From a virus: a DNA stretch of 64,000 bases. Under the pieces are notes generated by a model. It made no database searches. It saw only the letters and a program-made list of their open reading frames with translations, and was not told the origin of the DNA. Shown one piece after another: positions 22,212 to 29,926 of the stretch. The position numbers were made by a program, and so were the translations under genes. Location: the IMG/VR virus record IMGVR_UViG_3300032895_000002, positions 1 to 64,000 of that record. One strand, given 5' to 3'. How positions within the stretch are numbered: the stretch's first letter is position 1; each line of letters begins with the position of its first letter.

Positions 22212-22568
22212 ATGACGTCAATAGATGACGATGGATTCTTCGAAGGCCTGATGAAGGAGAGCCGCGAAAGGCGGATCGCTCATCCCGATTGGCCGTCGCA
22301 TCGGCCGACCATTACTTTCCCACGCGGGCCGACTTTGGTTCTTGAAGAGATGCCCATCGGCCGATTAGCGCGCGGCCGAGGTCACTGCAAATATTGCTAC
22401 CAGACTCATCAAAATTGGTGGCTGATGGACCCGCGCGCCCATGGGCTCGGTGATGAGGAAGTCGCGGCCGGCGAGGATGCGGTCCTGCTATGCGGCGAGT
22501 GCGAATACACGTACCGAGCGAGCTTTGCCGGCATTGATCCGCCGTTCACGCTCGTTGGGGGCGCATAG
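22212..22568 (+). CDS. Zinc-binding hypothetical protein
   Basis: 118 aa. HCKYCYQTHQNWWLMDPRAHGLGDEEV...LLCGECEYTY contains two CxxC pairs about 45 residues apart, suggesting one zinc site. Ends with TAGTG overlapping the exonuclease start. Confidence 0.6.
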   Translation: MTSIDDDGFFEGLMKESRERRIAHPDWPSHRPTITFPRGPTLVLEEMPIGRLARGRGHCKYCYQTHQNWWLMDPRAHGLGDEEVAAGEDAVLLCGECEYTYRASFAGIDPPFTLVGGA

Positions 22569-23512
22569 TGAACGCCCTCGCGGAACCGCCGGCGATCGAA
22601 CGGCGAGCGATCGTCGACCGCGCTCAATGGCTTGCCTGGCGCATGGCCGACGTCACCGCCTCAGACGTGGCGGCGCTGTTCGGCTGTCATCCCTACGGCA
22701 AAACCAGACTGTCAGTGTGGGCCGAAAAGCAGGGCCTCACCGGCGGCCTGATCGACGACGCGGTGCTGCGCCGCGGCCGGTGGGGCGAGGCGGCGGTCCT
22801 CGAGATGCTGGCGGACGAGCGGCCGGCTTGGCAAATCCGGCGGCCGAAAGTGTACTTGCGCGATCCCACGATCCGGCTCGGCGGGACGCCGGACGCCGAA
22901 GCGATCGACCCGGAGCGCGAGGGCGTAGGCGTTATTCAGACTAAGACGCTCGCCGACAGCGTATTCGAGCGCGAATGGACGGACGGGCCGCCGCTCGGCC
23001 ATCAGCTGCAAACGCTGGCCGAGATGATGCTTGAGCGCGCGTCCTGGGGCGCGCTCGCCGCCTTGGTCATGGACCGCTACGCTTGGCGCCCGGTCATCTT
23101 CGACCTTGAGCGCCATGAGGCCGCGGAGGCCAGGATTCGCGCCGCCGTCGCCCGCTTTTGGAGCGACTTCGAGGCCGGCCTGATGCCGGTGCTGGATCCG
23201 GAGCGCGACGCCGAGACGATCAGCGCGATCTATCCGAAAGCCGCGATCAAAGAGCCGCCGCTCGACCTCTCCGGCGACAATGAACTGCGCGGGATGCTGA
23301 CCACCCGGGCGACGCTCAATCGGCTCACCAAGGACGCGGCGAAGCAGATCGAGCGGCTTGAAACTCACGTCAAGGCGAAGCTCGGCCTGCATGAGCGGGC
23401 GATCGCGCCAGGCTGGCGCATCTCTTGGCGGAACGAGCCGCGTAAAGGTTACGTCGTCGAACCGAGCAATCCGCGCGTCCTACGCATTTTAGAGGAACGA
23501 AACCATGCCTGA
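22568..23512 (+). CDS. YqaJ-family recombination exonuclease
   Basis: 314 aa, start GTG. The N-terminus WLAWRMADVTASDVAALFGCHPYGKTRLSVWAEK is typical of YqaJ/lambda-exonuclease-fold proteins. E74 (RRGRWGEAAVLEM), D109 (GGTPDAEA) and Q124-T-K126 (GVIQTK) mark the catalytic positions; the usual ExK glutamate is Gln here. It resects DNA ends for recombination with the annealing protein, here probably the next gene. Confidence 0.82.
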   Translation: MNALAEPPAIERRAIVDRAQWLAWRMADVTASDVAALFGCHPYGKTRLSVWAEKQGLTGGLIDDAVLRRGRWGEAAVLEMLADERPAWQIRRPKVYLRDPTIRLGGTPDAEAIDPEREGVGVIQTKTLADSVFEREWTDGPPLGHQLQTLAEMMLERASWGALAALVMDRYAWRPVIFDLERHEAAEARIRAAVARFWSDFEAGLMPVLDPERDAETISAIYPKAAIKEPPLDLSGDNELRGMLTTRATLNRLTKDAAKQIERLETHVKAKLGLHERAIAPGWRISWRNEPRKGYVVEPSNPRVLRILEERNHA

Positions 23513-24491
23513 TGTCGAGATCGACGACGGCCGCCGCGAGGCCTTGAACGCGTTCGCCCAAGCCGGGGTTAACGCGCCGCCGCCGGCGACCATCCCGGCT
23601 GCGGGGGTGTTGGCCGAGGGCGCCGGGCTGCGGGTGGTCGGCGCACAAAAGGTCGCAGTGAAGCGTAACGAGCCCGAAATCCTGCAACGGCTGGCGATGC
23701 TCGCCGCCCGCGCCGGCGATGATTGGTACTATCGTTGGCCGGTTAAGAACCGCAAAACCGGCAAGACCGAATGGATCGAAGGGCCGTCGATCAAGCTCGC
23801 CAACGATCTCAGCCGCCTATACGGTAACTGCGAGGTCGAGACCCGGGTCATTGATCTCGGCGATTCCTGGCTGATCTACGCCCGGTTCACCGATTACGAG
23901 ACCGGCTATTCGCTCACCCGGCCGTTCCAGCAGCGCAAGTCGCAGCGAACGTTCGGCGAGAGGGCGTCGGCCGAAGACATCGACCGCTCACGCGACATCG
24001 CCTTTCAGATCGGATGCAGCAAGGCGATCCGAAACGTCGTCACCAACGCTCTGCAAACCTTCAGCGATTACGCCTTCGAGGAAGCGAAAAACTCGCTCAT
24101 CGACAAGATCGGGCGCGACCTGCCGAAGTGGCGCGACAAAACGATCGAGAAGCTGGCGGCGAAGATCGACGTCAAGCGGGCCGAAGCGCTGCTGGGCCGC
24201 GCTGCTTCCGAGTGGCTGGCGCCCGACGTCGCCCAGGTAATCGCGATGATGAAGGCCGTCTCGGACGGGATGGCGAGCATCGACGAGAGTTTTCCGCCGC
24301 TCGCGGCCCCGGCGCCAGGCGAAGCGCCGCCCGACAAGCTTGATCAGTTCGCAACCGGCGATTCCGGCGCGCCGACCGAGTCACCGCCTCGGTCGGATTC
24401 CTCCGCGCCGGATGCGGCCGCGGAAGCTCGGCGTAACCCCCCGTCGACCTCCGCGGCCAAGCCGGCGGACAAAGCGGACAAACTGATTTGA
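23505..24491 (+). CDS. Candidate single-strand annealing protein
   Basis: 328 aa. Partner position next to the exonuclease, with an 8-nt overlap, is where RecT/Erf/Sak-type annealing proteins are found. The sequence has a domain at about 40-230 (WYYRWPVKNRKTGKTEWIEGPSIKLANDLSRLYG; RSRDIAFQIGCSKAIRNVVTNALQTF) and a disordered, charged C-terminus. I do not recognise a named family, so the call is positional. Confidence 0.5.
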   Translation: MPDVEIDDGRREALNAFAQAGVNAPPPATIPAAGVLAEGAGLRVVGAQKVAVKRNEPEILQRLAMLAARAGDDWYYRWPVKNRKTGKTEWIEGPSIKLANDLSRLYGNCEVETRVIDLGDSWLIYARFTDYETGYSLTRPFQQRKSQRTFGERASAEDIDRSRDIAFQIGCSKAIRNVVTNALQTFSDYAFEEAKNSLIDKIGRDLPKWRDKTIEKLAAKIDVKRAEALLGRAASEWLAPDVAQVIAMMKAVSDGMASIDESFPPLAAPAPGEAPPDKLDQFATGDSGAPTESPPRSDSSAPDAAAEARRNPPSTSAAKPADKADKLI

Positions 24492-24533
24492 AGGCGGGCG
24501 GGGCAAGGCGGAGGCCGTGGGAGATGGAGAGCG

Positions 24534-25427
24534 ATGACGCCAAAAGCCAATGGAAAGGACGAGCGGCATCGAGAGATGTTCTCGCCCGAAGAAAAGAAAA
24601 TACTAAGATCGATCCTCGACCAGAAGCCGCCGATCGTTGATCTGCCGGTGGCGGCGCTGAACGCCGACATGAGTTATCAGGAGCGGCCCCGCGAGCGCAT
24701 CGTCAATCAGGTCGCGACCAACCTTTCCGAGGCGCTGCTCAACGTTCTGATCATCGCCCAGCGTCCTGACAGCACCTATTGGGTAATTGACGGGGAGTCG
24801 CGCCGCCAGGGCATTCTCCGCCGCGGCGAAAAGCAACGCGTCGTGCATTGCCAGGTGTTCCAGACTGAGGGCCAAAAACAAGAAGCGCTGCTGTTCCAGT
24901 GGTTCAACTCCAACCGGTCGAAACAGCCGATCAAACTCGCCAACAGCTTGATCGCCCTGGGCGTCGCTGGCGTTGATCGCGGGTTCACCAAAACCATCGA
25001 GGAATGCGGCTTCACGCTTGGCAAAGGAAGGCGGCAATTGCGCGGCCCGGGCTACGTCCTACAGGCATGGAATCTCGACGGCGACGGCACGGCGATGAAG
25101 AAGGCGCTGTACACGCTCAAAGACGCCTGGCGAGAAAACTACCGAATTCACGGTTACATGCTGCTCGGCGTCGCGCGGCTCTATCACCACGTTCCAAAGT
25201 CCATCGACGAGCAGGTGCGCCGCATTCTGCAGCGGAATTCCCCGGATGCGATCATGGACCGAGTCGCGCGGCGTTATGCCTCCGCCGGCGGCAAAAGCCC
25301 GCGCATCCACCCCGACGACAAGCCGAAGCTGGTCGAGCGGGTGATCGCCGATCTCATCAACAAAAACCCTGGCGCCGCAGGAAAAATCGATCTCGCCAAA
25401 TTGGATGAGACGCGGGCCGGAGCATGA
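24534..25427 (+). CDS. ParB/Srx-fold protein
   Basis: 297 aa. VDLPVAALNADMSYQERPRERIVNQVATNLSEALLNVLIIAQRPDSTYWVIDGESRRQGILRRG has the ParB-N pattern with GESRR as the GxRR-like motif near residue 85. The C-terminal 150 residues are helical. It resembles plasmid/phage ParB-like domain proteins of unknown role. It lies next to the Dam-type gene, and no parA is visible, so classical partition is unlikely. Confidence 0.7.
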   Translation: MTPKANGKDERHREMFSPEEKKILRSILDQKPPIVDLPVAALNADMSYQERPRERIVNQVATNLSEALLNVLIIAQRPDSTYWVIDGESRRQGILRRGEKQRVVHCQVFQTEGQKQEALLFQWFNSNRSKQPIKLANSLIALGVAGVDRGFTKTIEECGFTLGKGRRQLRGPGYVLQAWNLDGDGTAMKKALYTLKDAWRENYRIHGYMLLGVARLYHHVPKSIDEQVRRILQRNSPDAIMDRVARRYASAGGKSPRIHPDDKPKLVERVIADLINKNPGAAGKIDLAKLDETRAGA

Positions 25428-26362
25428 GACCAATGCTGAACGTCGGCGGCGACGCGATCGACCAGGACGCGGTCGCGATCGGCCTCCTCCACCAAAAGGC
25501 TCAAGCGTCGGGCGCCGATCGCGTCTTCTACTTGGCGGAGGTCGGAAACCGATTGCTCAAGAAGAAGGAATCGCTCGGCCACGGCCAATGGCTGGTGTGG
25601 TCTCGAACCAACTCCGGTCTCCTCGGATTCGGTGAGCGCGGCGCCCGCACGCTGATTTCGGGCGCCCAATGGTTGGCCTCGAATTGGCGACTAGCCAATA
25701 CGCTCGAAGACATCGTTACTGATCCGCACGCCTCAGATCAGGATCTCGCCAGGGCCGCCGAGATTAGGCAGCTGATCAGCAGCCGATTCCGCCCGACGAC
25801 GCGCGGCACGCTGGGGCGGCGGCAGAACAATGAATGGTACACGCCGCCGCAATATATCGCGCTGGCGCGAGCAGTGCTCGGCGACATCGACATCGATCCG
25901 GCCTCGACCGAGCTTGCCCAGGAAACGGTGAAGGCGCGGCGGTATTTCGACAAGGATCAAAACGGGCTGCGTCAACAATGGTTCGGGCGGGTGTGGCTCA
26001 ACCCGCCATACGCGCCGCCGCTGATCGGCAAGTTTATCGCCAAGCTGTTGATGGAATGGGACGCCCAAAGGATTAGCGCCTGCATCGCGCTCACCCACAA
26101 CTATACCGACGCGATCTGGTTCCACGACGCCATGTCCGCCGCCAACACCGTTTGCTTCACTCAGGGACGGGTCAAGTTCTACGAGCCCGGCGGCGCCCTG
26201 GCGCGGCCGACGCAAGGACAAGCGTTCTTTTATTTCGGCGCCGATGCGGATGCGTTCAAGCGTGAGTTCGGGCCCATTGGGTCGATGGTCAAGCCGGAAC
26301 CGGACCGTTGGACGAGACAGAGAATCCGCGATGAAGTTGAAGCAGCGGCGCCCGCAAACTGA
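25424..26362 (+). CDS. Phage Dam-type adenine methyltransferase
   Basis: 312 aa. The core is NNEWYTPPQYIALARAVLGDIDIDPAST followed by VWLNPPYAPPLIGKFIAKLL and FYFGADADAFKREFGPIG, the signature of phage N6-adenine methyltransferases (Dam family); NPPY is the catalytic motif. The N-terminal ~95 residues (LNVGGDAIDQDAVAIGLLHQKAQASGA) are a separate alpha-helical domain. It methylates phage DNA, probably protecting it from host restriction. Confidence 0.85.
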   Translation: MRPMLNVGGDAIDQDAVAIGLLHQKAQASGADRVFYLAEVGNRLLKKKESLGHGQWLVWSRTNSGLLGFGERGARTLISGAQWLASNWRLANTLEDIVTDPHASDQDLARAAEIRQLISSRFRPTTRGTLGRRQNNEWYTPPQYIALARAVLGDIDIDPASTELAQETVKARRYFDKDQNGLRQQWFGRVWLNPPYAPPLIGKFIAKLLMEWDAQRISACIALTHNYTDAIWFHDAMSAANTVCFTQGRVKFYEPGGALARPTQGQAFFYFGADADAFKREFGPIGSMVKPEPDRWTRQRIRDEVEAAAPAN

Positions 26363-26513
26363 GAGGAAGGTCGCCGTGGTGTGCGCGCGGTGCGGTTGGC
26401 GCGGCAAGCGAAGCCCAACGAGCGTCTGGCCCGCATGCCCGCAATGCGGCGCGCGCGCCGAGCTTATCGTTCCGCTGGAGACCAAGGAGAAGCGACATGA
26501 CCCAGCCCGATGA
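26331..26513 (+). CDS. Small zinc-ribbon protein
   Basis: 60 aa. VVCARCGWRGKRSPTSVWPACPQCGARAEL is a zinc ribbon (CxxC...CxxC). It starts inside the end of the methyltransferase gene and overlaps the next gene by 17 nt. Function unknown. Confidence 0.55.
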   Translation: MKLKQRRPQTERKVAVVCARCGWRGKRSPTSVWPACPQCGARAELIVPLETKEKRHDPAR

Positions 26514-26757
26514 GCCCGATGAGCATGTTCCCGTTAAAAAGCTGCGCGACGTCATCTGGGCATGGGAGTACGCCCGCGATTCCCATTTAGAGCGGGCAAA
26601 GAAATGCGAGGACGCAGACGACGCCGCGGGGGTCGAGCTTAACCGCGAAGCTGCCCGAATCCTCGGCGCGTGCGCGACGCAGGCCGCCGCTCTCATCGTT
26701 CCCCGCGAAGAAAATATGCGAGACGACTTTTTAACCGCGCGAGGCTTGCCAAAGTGA
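26497..26757 (+). CDS. Hypothetical protein
   Basis: 86 aa, helical (KLRDVIWAWEYARDSHLERAKKCEDADDAAGVELNREAARIL). Not recognised. Last gene before the xis/int unit. Confidence 0.55.
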   Translation: MTQPDEPDEHVPVKKLRDVIWAWEYARDSHLERAKKCEDADDAAGVELNREAARILGACATQAAALIVPREENMRDDFLTARGLPK

Positions 26758-26789
26758 CCCGAGTCGGCGATATAGGGCAGGGTGCCCTA
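26746..26789 (+). promoter_or_regulatory. Promoter of xis-int with TAGGGCA dyad
   Basis: TTGCCA (26746-26751), 17-bp spacer, GATATA (26769-26774). The perfect dyad TAGGGCA-GGG-TGCCCTA (26773-26789) overlaps the -10 and covers the expected start. Flanking bases (GATATAGGGCA, CCCTAGGG) match the copy at 12391-12413. Confidence 0.6.
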
Positions 26790-26862
26790 GGGGCGCTCGG
26801 CCCGGCGGGGCGTTCCGCCACATCGAAAGGCGTCGATCAACCAATAGCGTGAGAGTCCGCAC

Positions 26863-27291
26863 ATGAAAGCCCAGCCTGTTGATCCTGCCGTTCTGAGGCC
26901 TGACACGCCGTTACGGCTAGAGATCGCCGCGCGGATCGCGTTCCCCGATGGATCGATGAGCGCGGCCGGGCTGAGGAAGGAGATCGGCCGCGGCCGGCTG
27001 ATTCATGAGCGGATTGCTGGAAAGCAATACACCACGCTGGCGAACATCGAGCGCATGAGAGAACTATGTCGCACTCAGCAAAGCCCGCCCGTCTCTGGCT
27101 CCGGTCAATCCGGGGGAAAAGCAAAGTCTGGTGCATCCTTGACAGCGGACGCCAAATCGCAACTGGCTGCGACGCTGGCGACCGCGCGGGCGCTGAGGAA
27201 AAGCTCGCGGAATACCTCGCCACCCGCGTCGTCAAGCCGAACTACGACAGCGGCCGTGACCCGGCTTCCATCACGATCGCCGAGCTCTTAA
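26863..27291 (+). CDS. xis: Excisionase-like directionality factor
   Basis: 142 aa. The first 70 residues (RLEIAARIAFPDGSMSAAGLRKEIGRGRLIHERIAGKQYTTLANIERMRELC) form a MerR/Xis-like winged-helix of the kind found beside integrases in Hyphomicrobiales. The rest is Ser/Thr/Arg-rich and is read in a different frame over the first 226 nt of the integrase gene. It likely controls excision versus integration. Confidence 0.75.
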   Translation: MKAQPVDPAVLRPDTPLRLEIAARIAFPDGSMSAAGLRKEIGRGRLIHERIAGKQYTTLANIERMRELCRTQQSPPVSGSGQSGGKAKSGASLTADAKSQLAATLATARALRKSSRNTSPPASSSRTTTAAVTRLPSRSPSS

Positions 27292-28196
27292 GGCTCTATC
27301 TCACCGACTGCTGCACTAAGCCGCGGGGCCGGCGTAAGCAGGCGGTCGCCCGCATCGATGAAGTCGCCCGCCGCGTCGAGGCGCTGGTCGGATTCTTCGA
27401 TGACAAGCCTGTCACCGCGCTCTCGAAACGACTCTGTCAGGCCTATGTAGAGAACCGCGGCGACGCGCCCTATGCGGCCCGGCGTGAGCTTGAGGACTTA
27501 TCGTCGGCGTTAGGCTATGCCTACGAGCTTGAGGTTCTCGACAAGGATTTCCGGCGCCGGATCGAGCTGCCGCCGAAAGCGCCGGCTCGCCAGCGATGGC
27601 TTACGCCAGAGGAGGCGGCCAAGCTCCTACTCGCCGCTTGGCGGTTTCGCCAGCGCGAGCGGGGGGGCGCGATCGGGCGGCGCGCAAGCCAGCATGTCGC
27701 CCGGTTCATTCTGGTCGGCCTCTACACCGGCACGCGCTCGTCAGCGATCTGCGGCGCCGCGCTCGGCCCCGCGATTGGTCGGGGGCACGTCGATCTCGAC
27801 CAAGGCGTTTTCTATCGACGCGAGCCGGGGACGCACGACACGATGAAGAAACAGCCGCCGGTGCGGTTACCGCCGAAGCTGCTCGGTCATATCCGGCGTT
27901 GGAAGCGGCGAGGGATTTCTCTCCGGGCGGTCGTCGAATACGAGGGCAAGCCGGTTCTGAGCGTCAAGAAAGCGTTCGCCCGCTGCGTTATTAACGCTGG
28001 CCTCAAGGGCGTTACGCCGCATACTCTGCGCCACACCGCGATCACCTGGGCGCTCCAAGGCGGGATGTCGACGTGGGACGCCTCTGACTATTTCGGGGTG
28101 AGCGAGCACATCATCAGGAGCGTCTACGGGCACCATTGCCCCGATCGCCATGTTGGTGTTGGCCAGGCGCTCCAACGCCGCGGTCGGCCGGCCTGA
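27066..28196 (+). CDS. int: Tyrosine-recombinase integrase
   Basis: 376 aa. Catalytic positions: R224 (TGTRSSAI), H319-T-L-R322 (VTPHTLRHTAITW) and H356 (SVYGHH). Residues after H356 contain no tyrosine, so the nucleophile is not at its usual place; Y354 just before it is the only nearby one. The N-terminal domain (residues 10-60) should bind the arm sites. It inserts the phage into a tRNA-Val gene, the attP lying just downstream. Confidence 0.9.
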   Translation: MSHSAKPARLWLRSIRGKSKVWCILDSGRQIATGCDAGDRAGAEEKLAEYLATRVVKPNYDSGRDPASITIAELLRLYLTDCCTKPRGRRKQAVARIDEVARRVEALVGFFDDKPVTALSKRLCQAYVENRGDAPYAARRELEDLSSALGYAYELEVLDKDFRRRIELPPKAPARQRWLTPEEAAKLLLAAWRFRQRERGGAIGRRASQHVARFILVGLYTGTRSSAICGAALGPAIGRGHVDLDQGVFYRREPGTHDTMKKQPPVRLPPKLLGHIRRWKRRGISLRAVVEYEGKPVLSVKKAFARCVINAGLKGVTPHTLRHTAITWALQGGMSTWDASDYFGVSEHIIRSVYGHHCPDRHVGVGQALQRRGRPA

Positions 28197-28218
28197 CAGG
28201 GCGGGAACAGATAGAGGG

Positions 28219-28243
28219 TGTGCAACGGTGTGCAACGGTTGAG
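28219..28243 (+). repeat. Left arm-type integrase sites (P arm)
   Basis: TGTGCAACGGT is repeated at 28219-28229 and 28229-28239, followed by TGAG. The same pair recurs on the other side of the core at 28424-28450. Such short repeats flanking the core are the usual arm-binding sites of tyrosine integrases. Confidence 0.75.
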
Positions 28244-28327
28244 CGGAACAAAGGGCGAAAAGGCGGCGAAAATGGCGGCGAACGGAACAAAAAACGCCAA
28301 TAATATCAGTGAGGCCATAGCCGCGGC

Positions 28328-28377
28328 CCTCGTTTACACCGAGAGGGCCGGGGGTTCGAATCCCTCACCGCCCACCA
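28328..28377 (+). other. attP: attP core: 3' half of tRNA-Val(TAC)
   Basis: CCTCG-TTTACAC-CGAGA is the anticodon arm of tRNA-Val with anticodon TAC, followed by a T arm (GGGGG-TTCGAAT-CCCTC) and the acceptor strand ending CCGCCCACCA. The D arm and the 5' acceptor strand are absent, so this is not a functional tRNA gene. On integration it would restore the 3' end of the host tRNA-Val gene. Confidence 0.88.
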
Positions 28378-28381
28378 ATAT

Positions 28382-28394
28382 TATCAATGGCTTA
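28382..28394 (+). promoter_or_regulatory. IHF consensus site in attP
   Basis: TATCAATGGCTTA matches the IHF consensus WATCAANNNNTTR at every defined position. It lies between the core and the right arm sites, as the H' site does in phage lambda. IHF bends the DNA so the integrase can bridge arm and core. Confidence 0.65.
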
Positions 28395-28423
28395 GCGGCT
28401 ATCGCGCGCTGATCCGACCGCCT

Positions 28424-28450
28424 TGTGCAACGGTTTGTGCAACGGTTGAG
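28424..28450 (+). repeat. Right arm-type integrase sites (P' arm)
   Basis: TGTGCAACGGT at 28424-28434 and 28436-28446, then TGAG. It matches the left pair with unit spacing 12 instead of 10. Both arms being present around one core shows an unsplit attP. Confidence 0.75.
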
Positions 28451-28629
28451 GCTCTCCGGTAGCCGCCGGCGCTGATTTTCCGCCGCCGCTCAGCCCCGCC
28501 GCTCGCCTGAACGCTCGCCCGAATGCCGTCCTCGTGGGCCGCCTTGGTGATTGAAGGTAGTCCATTTGGACCACCTTCGTATCGGTTCGCCCAGGCTTCA
28601 TCTTTGGCGCCTCGGCGTTGCCCCCCCCC

Positions 28630-28658
28630 TTGACAGAAGTTGCTTTATTGCCAACGCT
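28630..28658 (+). promoter_or_regulatory. Rightward promoter with operator
   Basis: TTGACA (28630-28635), 17-bp spacer, AACGCT (28653-28658). The operator copy GTTGCT-TTATT-GCCAAC (28639-28655) fills the spacer exactly as at 20131-20159. AAGGAGA precedes the ATG of the first gene at 28683. Confidence 0.7.
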
Positions 28659-28682
28659 ACGCCTGGCGAAGGAGACCCTCCC

Positions 28683-28958
28683 ATGTCTGACCGCCCCGGG
28701 CTCGGCGACGCGCCGATCGAGACGCAATTCCGCGAGACCATGAACCGCGTCGCCGGCGCGCTCGACGAGGCCTTCAACGGCGGCGCCAAGGGCGCGGATC
28801 GCAAGGTCGGCTTCGTGCTGCTGGTCTTCCCGTTCGGCGAGCATGAGGGCCGCTGTAACTACATCTCCAACGGCGCCGACCGACGCGACGTCGCAACGAT
28901 GCTCAAGGAGCAAGCCAAACGCTTTGAAGGCCAGCCGGACATGGAGGGCCACGCATGA
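28683..28958 (+). CDS. Hypothetical protein, first gene of the post-att operon
   Basis: 91 aa. FRETMNRVAGALDEAFNGG and VGFVLLVFPFGEHEGRCNYISNGADRRDVATMLKEQAKRFEG resemble a small family of phage proteins of unknown role. Strong Shine-Dalgarno (AAGGAGA). Directly behind the operator-bearing promoter. Confidence 0.7.
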   Translation: MSDRPGLGDAPIETQFRETMNRVAGALDEAFNGGAKGADRKVGFVLLVFPFGEHEGRCNYISNGADRRDVATMLKEQAKRFEGQPDMEGHA

Positions 28959-29620
28959 CCGTCTCGCTTCCCGAGCTGCCGCCGCGCATCGCCCGACTGC
29001 CGAAAGATGAACGCGGCTATCCGGTCCCGGCCTTTATCGAGTGGATGCGCGACGGGAAGCCGGCGGCGATCGGTGCGCCTGGCGCGCAACCTGACTTCCG
29101 CTACATGAGGCCCGGCTTCCGCGCCCGGGCGTTCAGCCAAGGCCTATGTTGGGTTTGCGGCGACAGGCTCGGCGCGCATCGGGTCTATGTGATCGGGCCG
29201 ATGTGCGTCGTGAACCGCAGCACCATGGAGCCCGCCAACCATCGCGCATGCGCCGAGTTCGCCGCCAAGGCCTGTCCGTTTTTGGTCCGGCCTCGGATGC
29301 GGCGGATCGGCTTTGACGCGGACGAGGGGCATGACGCCGCCGGCCGCCTGCTTGAGCGCAATCCCGGTTGCGTTTGTCTGTACGAGACGCGCGAGGCCAA
29401 GCCCTTCGACGTCGGCAACGGTTGGCTGATCCGCCTCGGCAAGCCCGATCGCGTCGATTGGTGGGCGCAAGGGCGTCAGGCGACCCGGGCCGAGATCATG
29501 GCCTCGATCGACAGCGGATATCCGTTCTTGCTCGAACAAGCGATGAAAGAGGGCCAGGATTCGGTCGATGAGCTGACCCGGATGACCTTCAACGCGCTTA
29601 AGCTGCTGCCCGCGGCATGA
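28955..29620 (+). CDS. Conserved-looking phage protein with Cys knuckle
   Basis: 221 aa. LCWVCGDRLGAHRVYVIGPMCVVNRSTMEPANHRACAEFAAKACPFL gives four or five cysteines with two histidines, a likely zinc site; a C-terminal domain follows (GNGWLIRLGKPDRVDWWAQGRQATRAEI). Of a type common in Hyphomicrobiales phages; function unknown. Confidence 0.65.
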   Translation: MTVSLPELPPRIARLPKDERGYPVPAFIEWMRDGKPAAIGAPGAQPDFRYMRPGFRARAFSQGLCWVCGDRLGAHRVYVIGPMCVVNRSTMEPANHRACAEFAAKACPFLVRPRMRRIGFDADEGHDAAGRLLERNPGCVCLYETREAKPFDVGNGWLIRLGKPDRVDWWAQGRQATRAEIMASIDSGYPFLLEQAMKEGQDSVDELTRMTFNALKLLPAA

Positions 29621-29623
29621 ACC

Positions 29624-29926
29624 GTGACTACGCAGAAACGCCGGCCGGCGCCGCAGATCGCCCGCCATGGCGAAGGCCCCGGCTATTGGATGAACGAAAC
29701 GAGCGGCGTGCTCCGGCCGGCGGTCGAGGCCTATCTCATGCATGACGAAATGACGCCCGGCGAGATTGCGGCGATGCGCGCCTATCTCCGCCAGTGGATC
29801 ATGCACCCCGGCTGGCTGGGGCCAGGCGTCGAAGAACTTCGGCGCGGGATTGACGGACTGACCTCGCGCCAGGCGATCGAGCGCTGGCTCGACCGCGCGC
29901 TCAGCGAAAATATCGATCCGCTATGA
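29624..29926 (+). CDS. Hypothetical protein
   Basis: 100 aa from a GTG start. LRPAVEAYLMHDEMTPGEIAAMRAYLRQWIMHPGWLGPGVEELRRGIDGL is helical, conserved-looking, with no recognised motif. A nearby ATG is out of frame. Confidence 0.6.
   Translation: MTTQKRRPAPQIARHGEGPGYWMNETSGVLRPAVEAYLMHDEMTPGEIAAMRAYLRQWIMHPGWLGPGVEELRRGIDGLTSRQAIERWLDRALSENIDPL

Larger units (their letters stand above)
28197..28682. other. attP region, non-coding
   Basis: About 490 bp without a convincing gene. It holds, in order, a tandem pair of arm sites, the tRNA-Val 3' half (core), an IHF consensus site, the second arm-site pair, and an early promoter at 28630. No protein-coding potential matching the surrounding codon bias is visible. 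Confidence 0.85.

Noticed and set aside
24534-25427. A plasmid-type ParAB partition system
   Set aside because: No ParA-type ATPase (KGGxGKT) is present next to this ParB-like gene, nor next to the other ParB-fold genes, so phage-plasmid partition is not supported.
28328-28377. A functional tRNA-Val gene
   Set aside because: The D arm and 5' acceptor strand are missing; the preceding bases do not pair with the 3' acceptor strand. It is the attP core.
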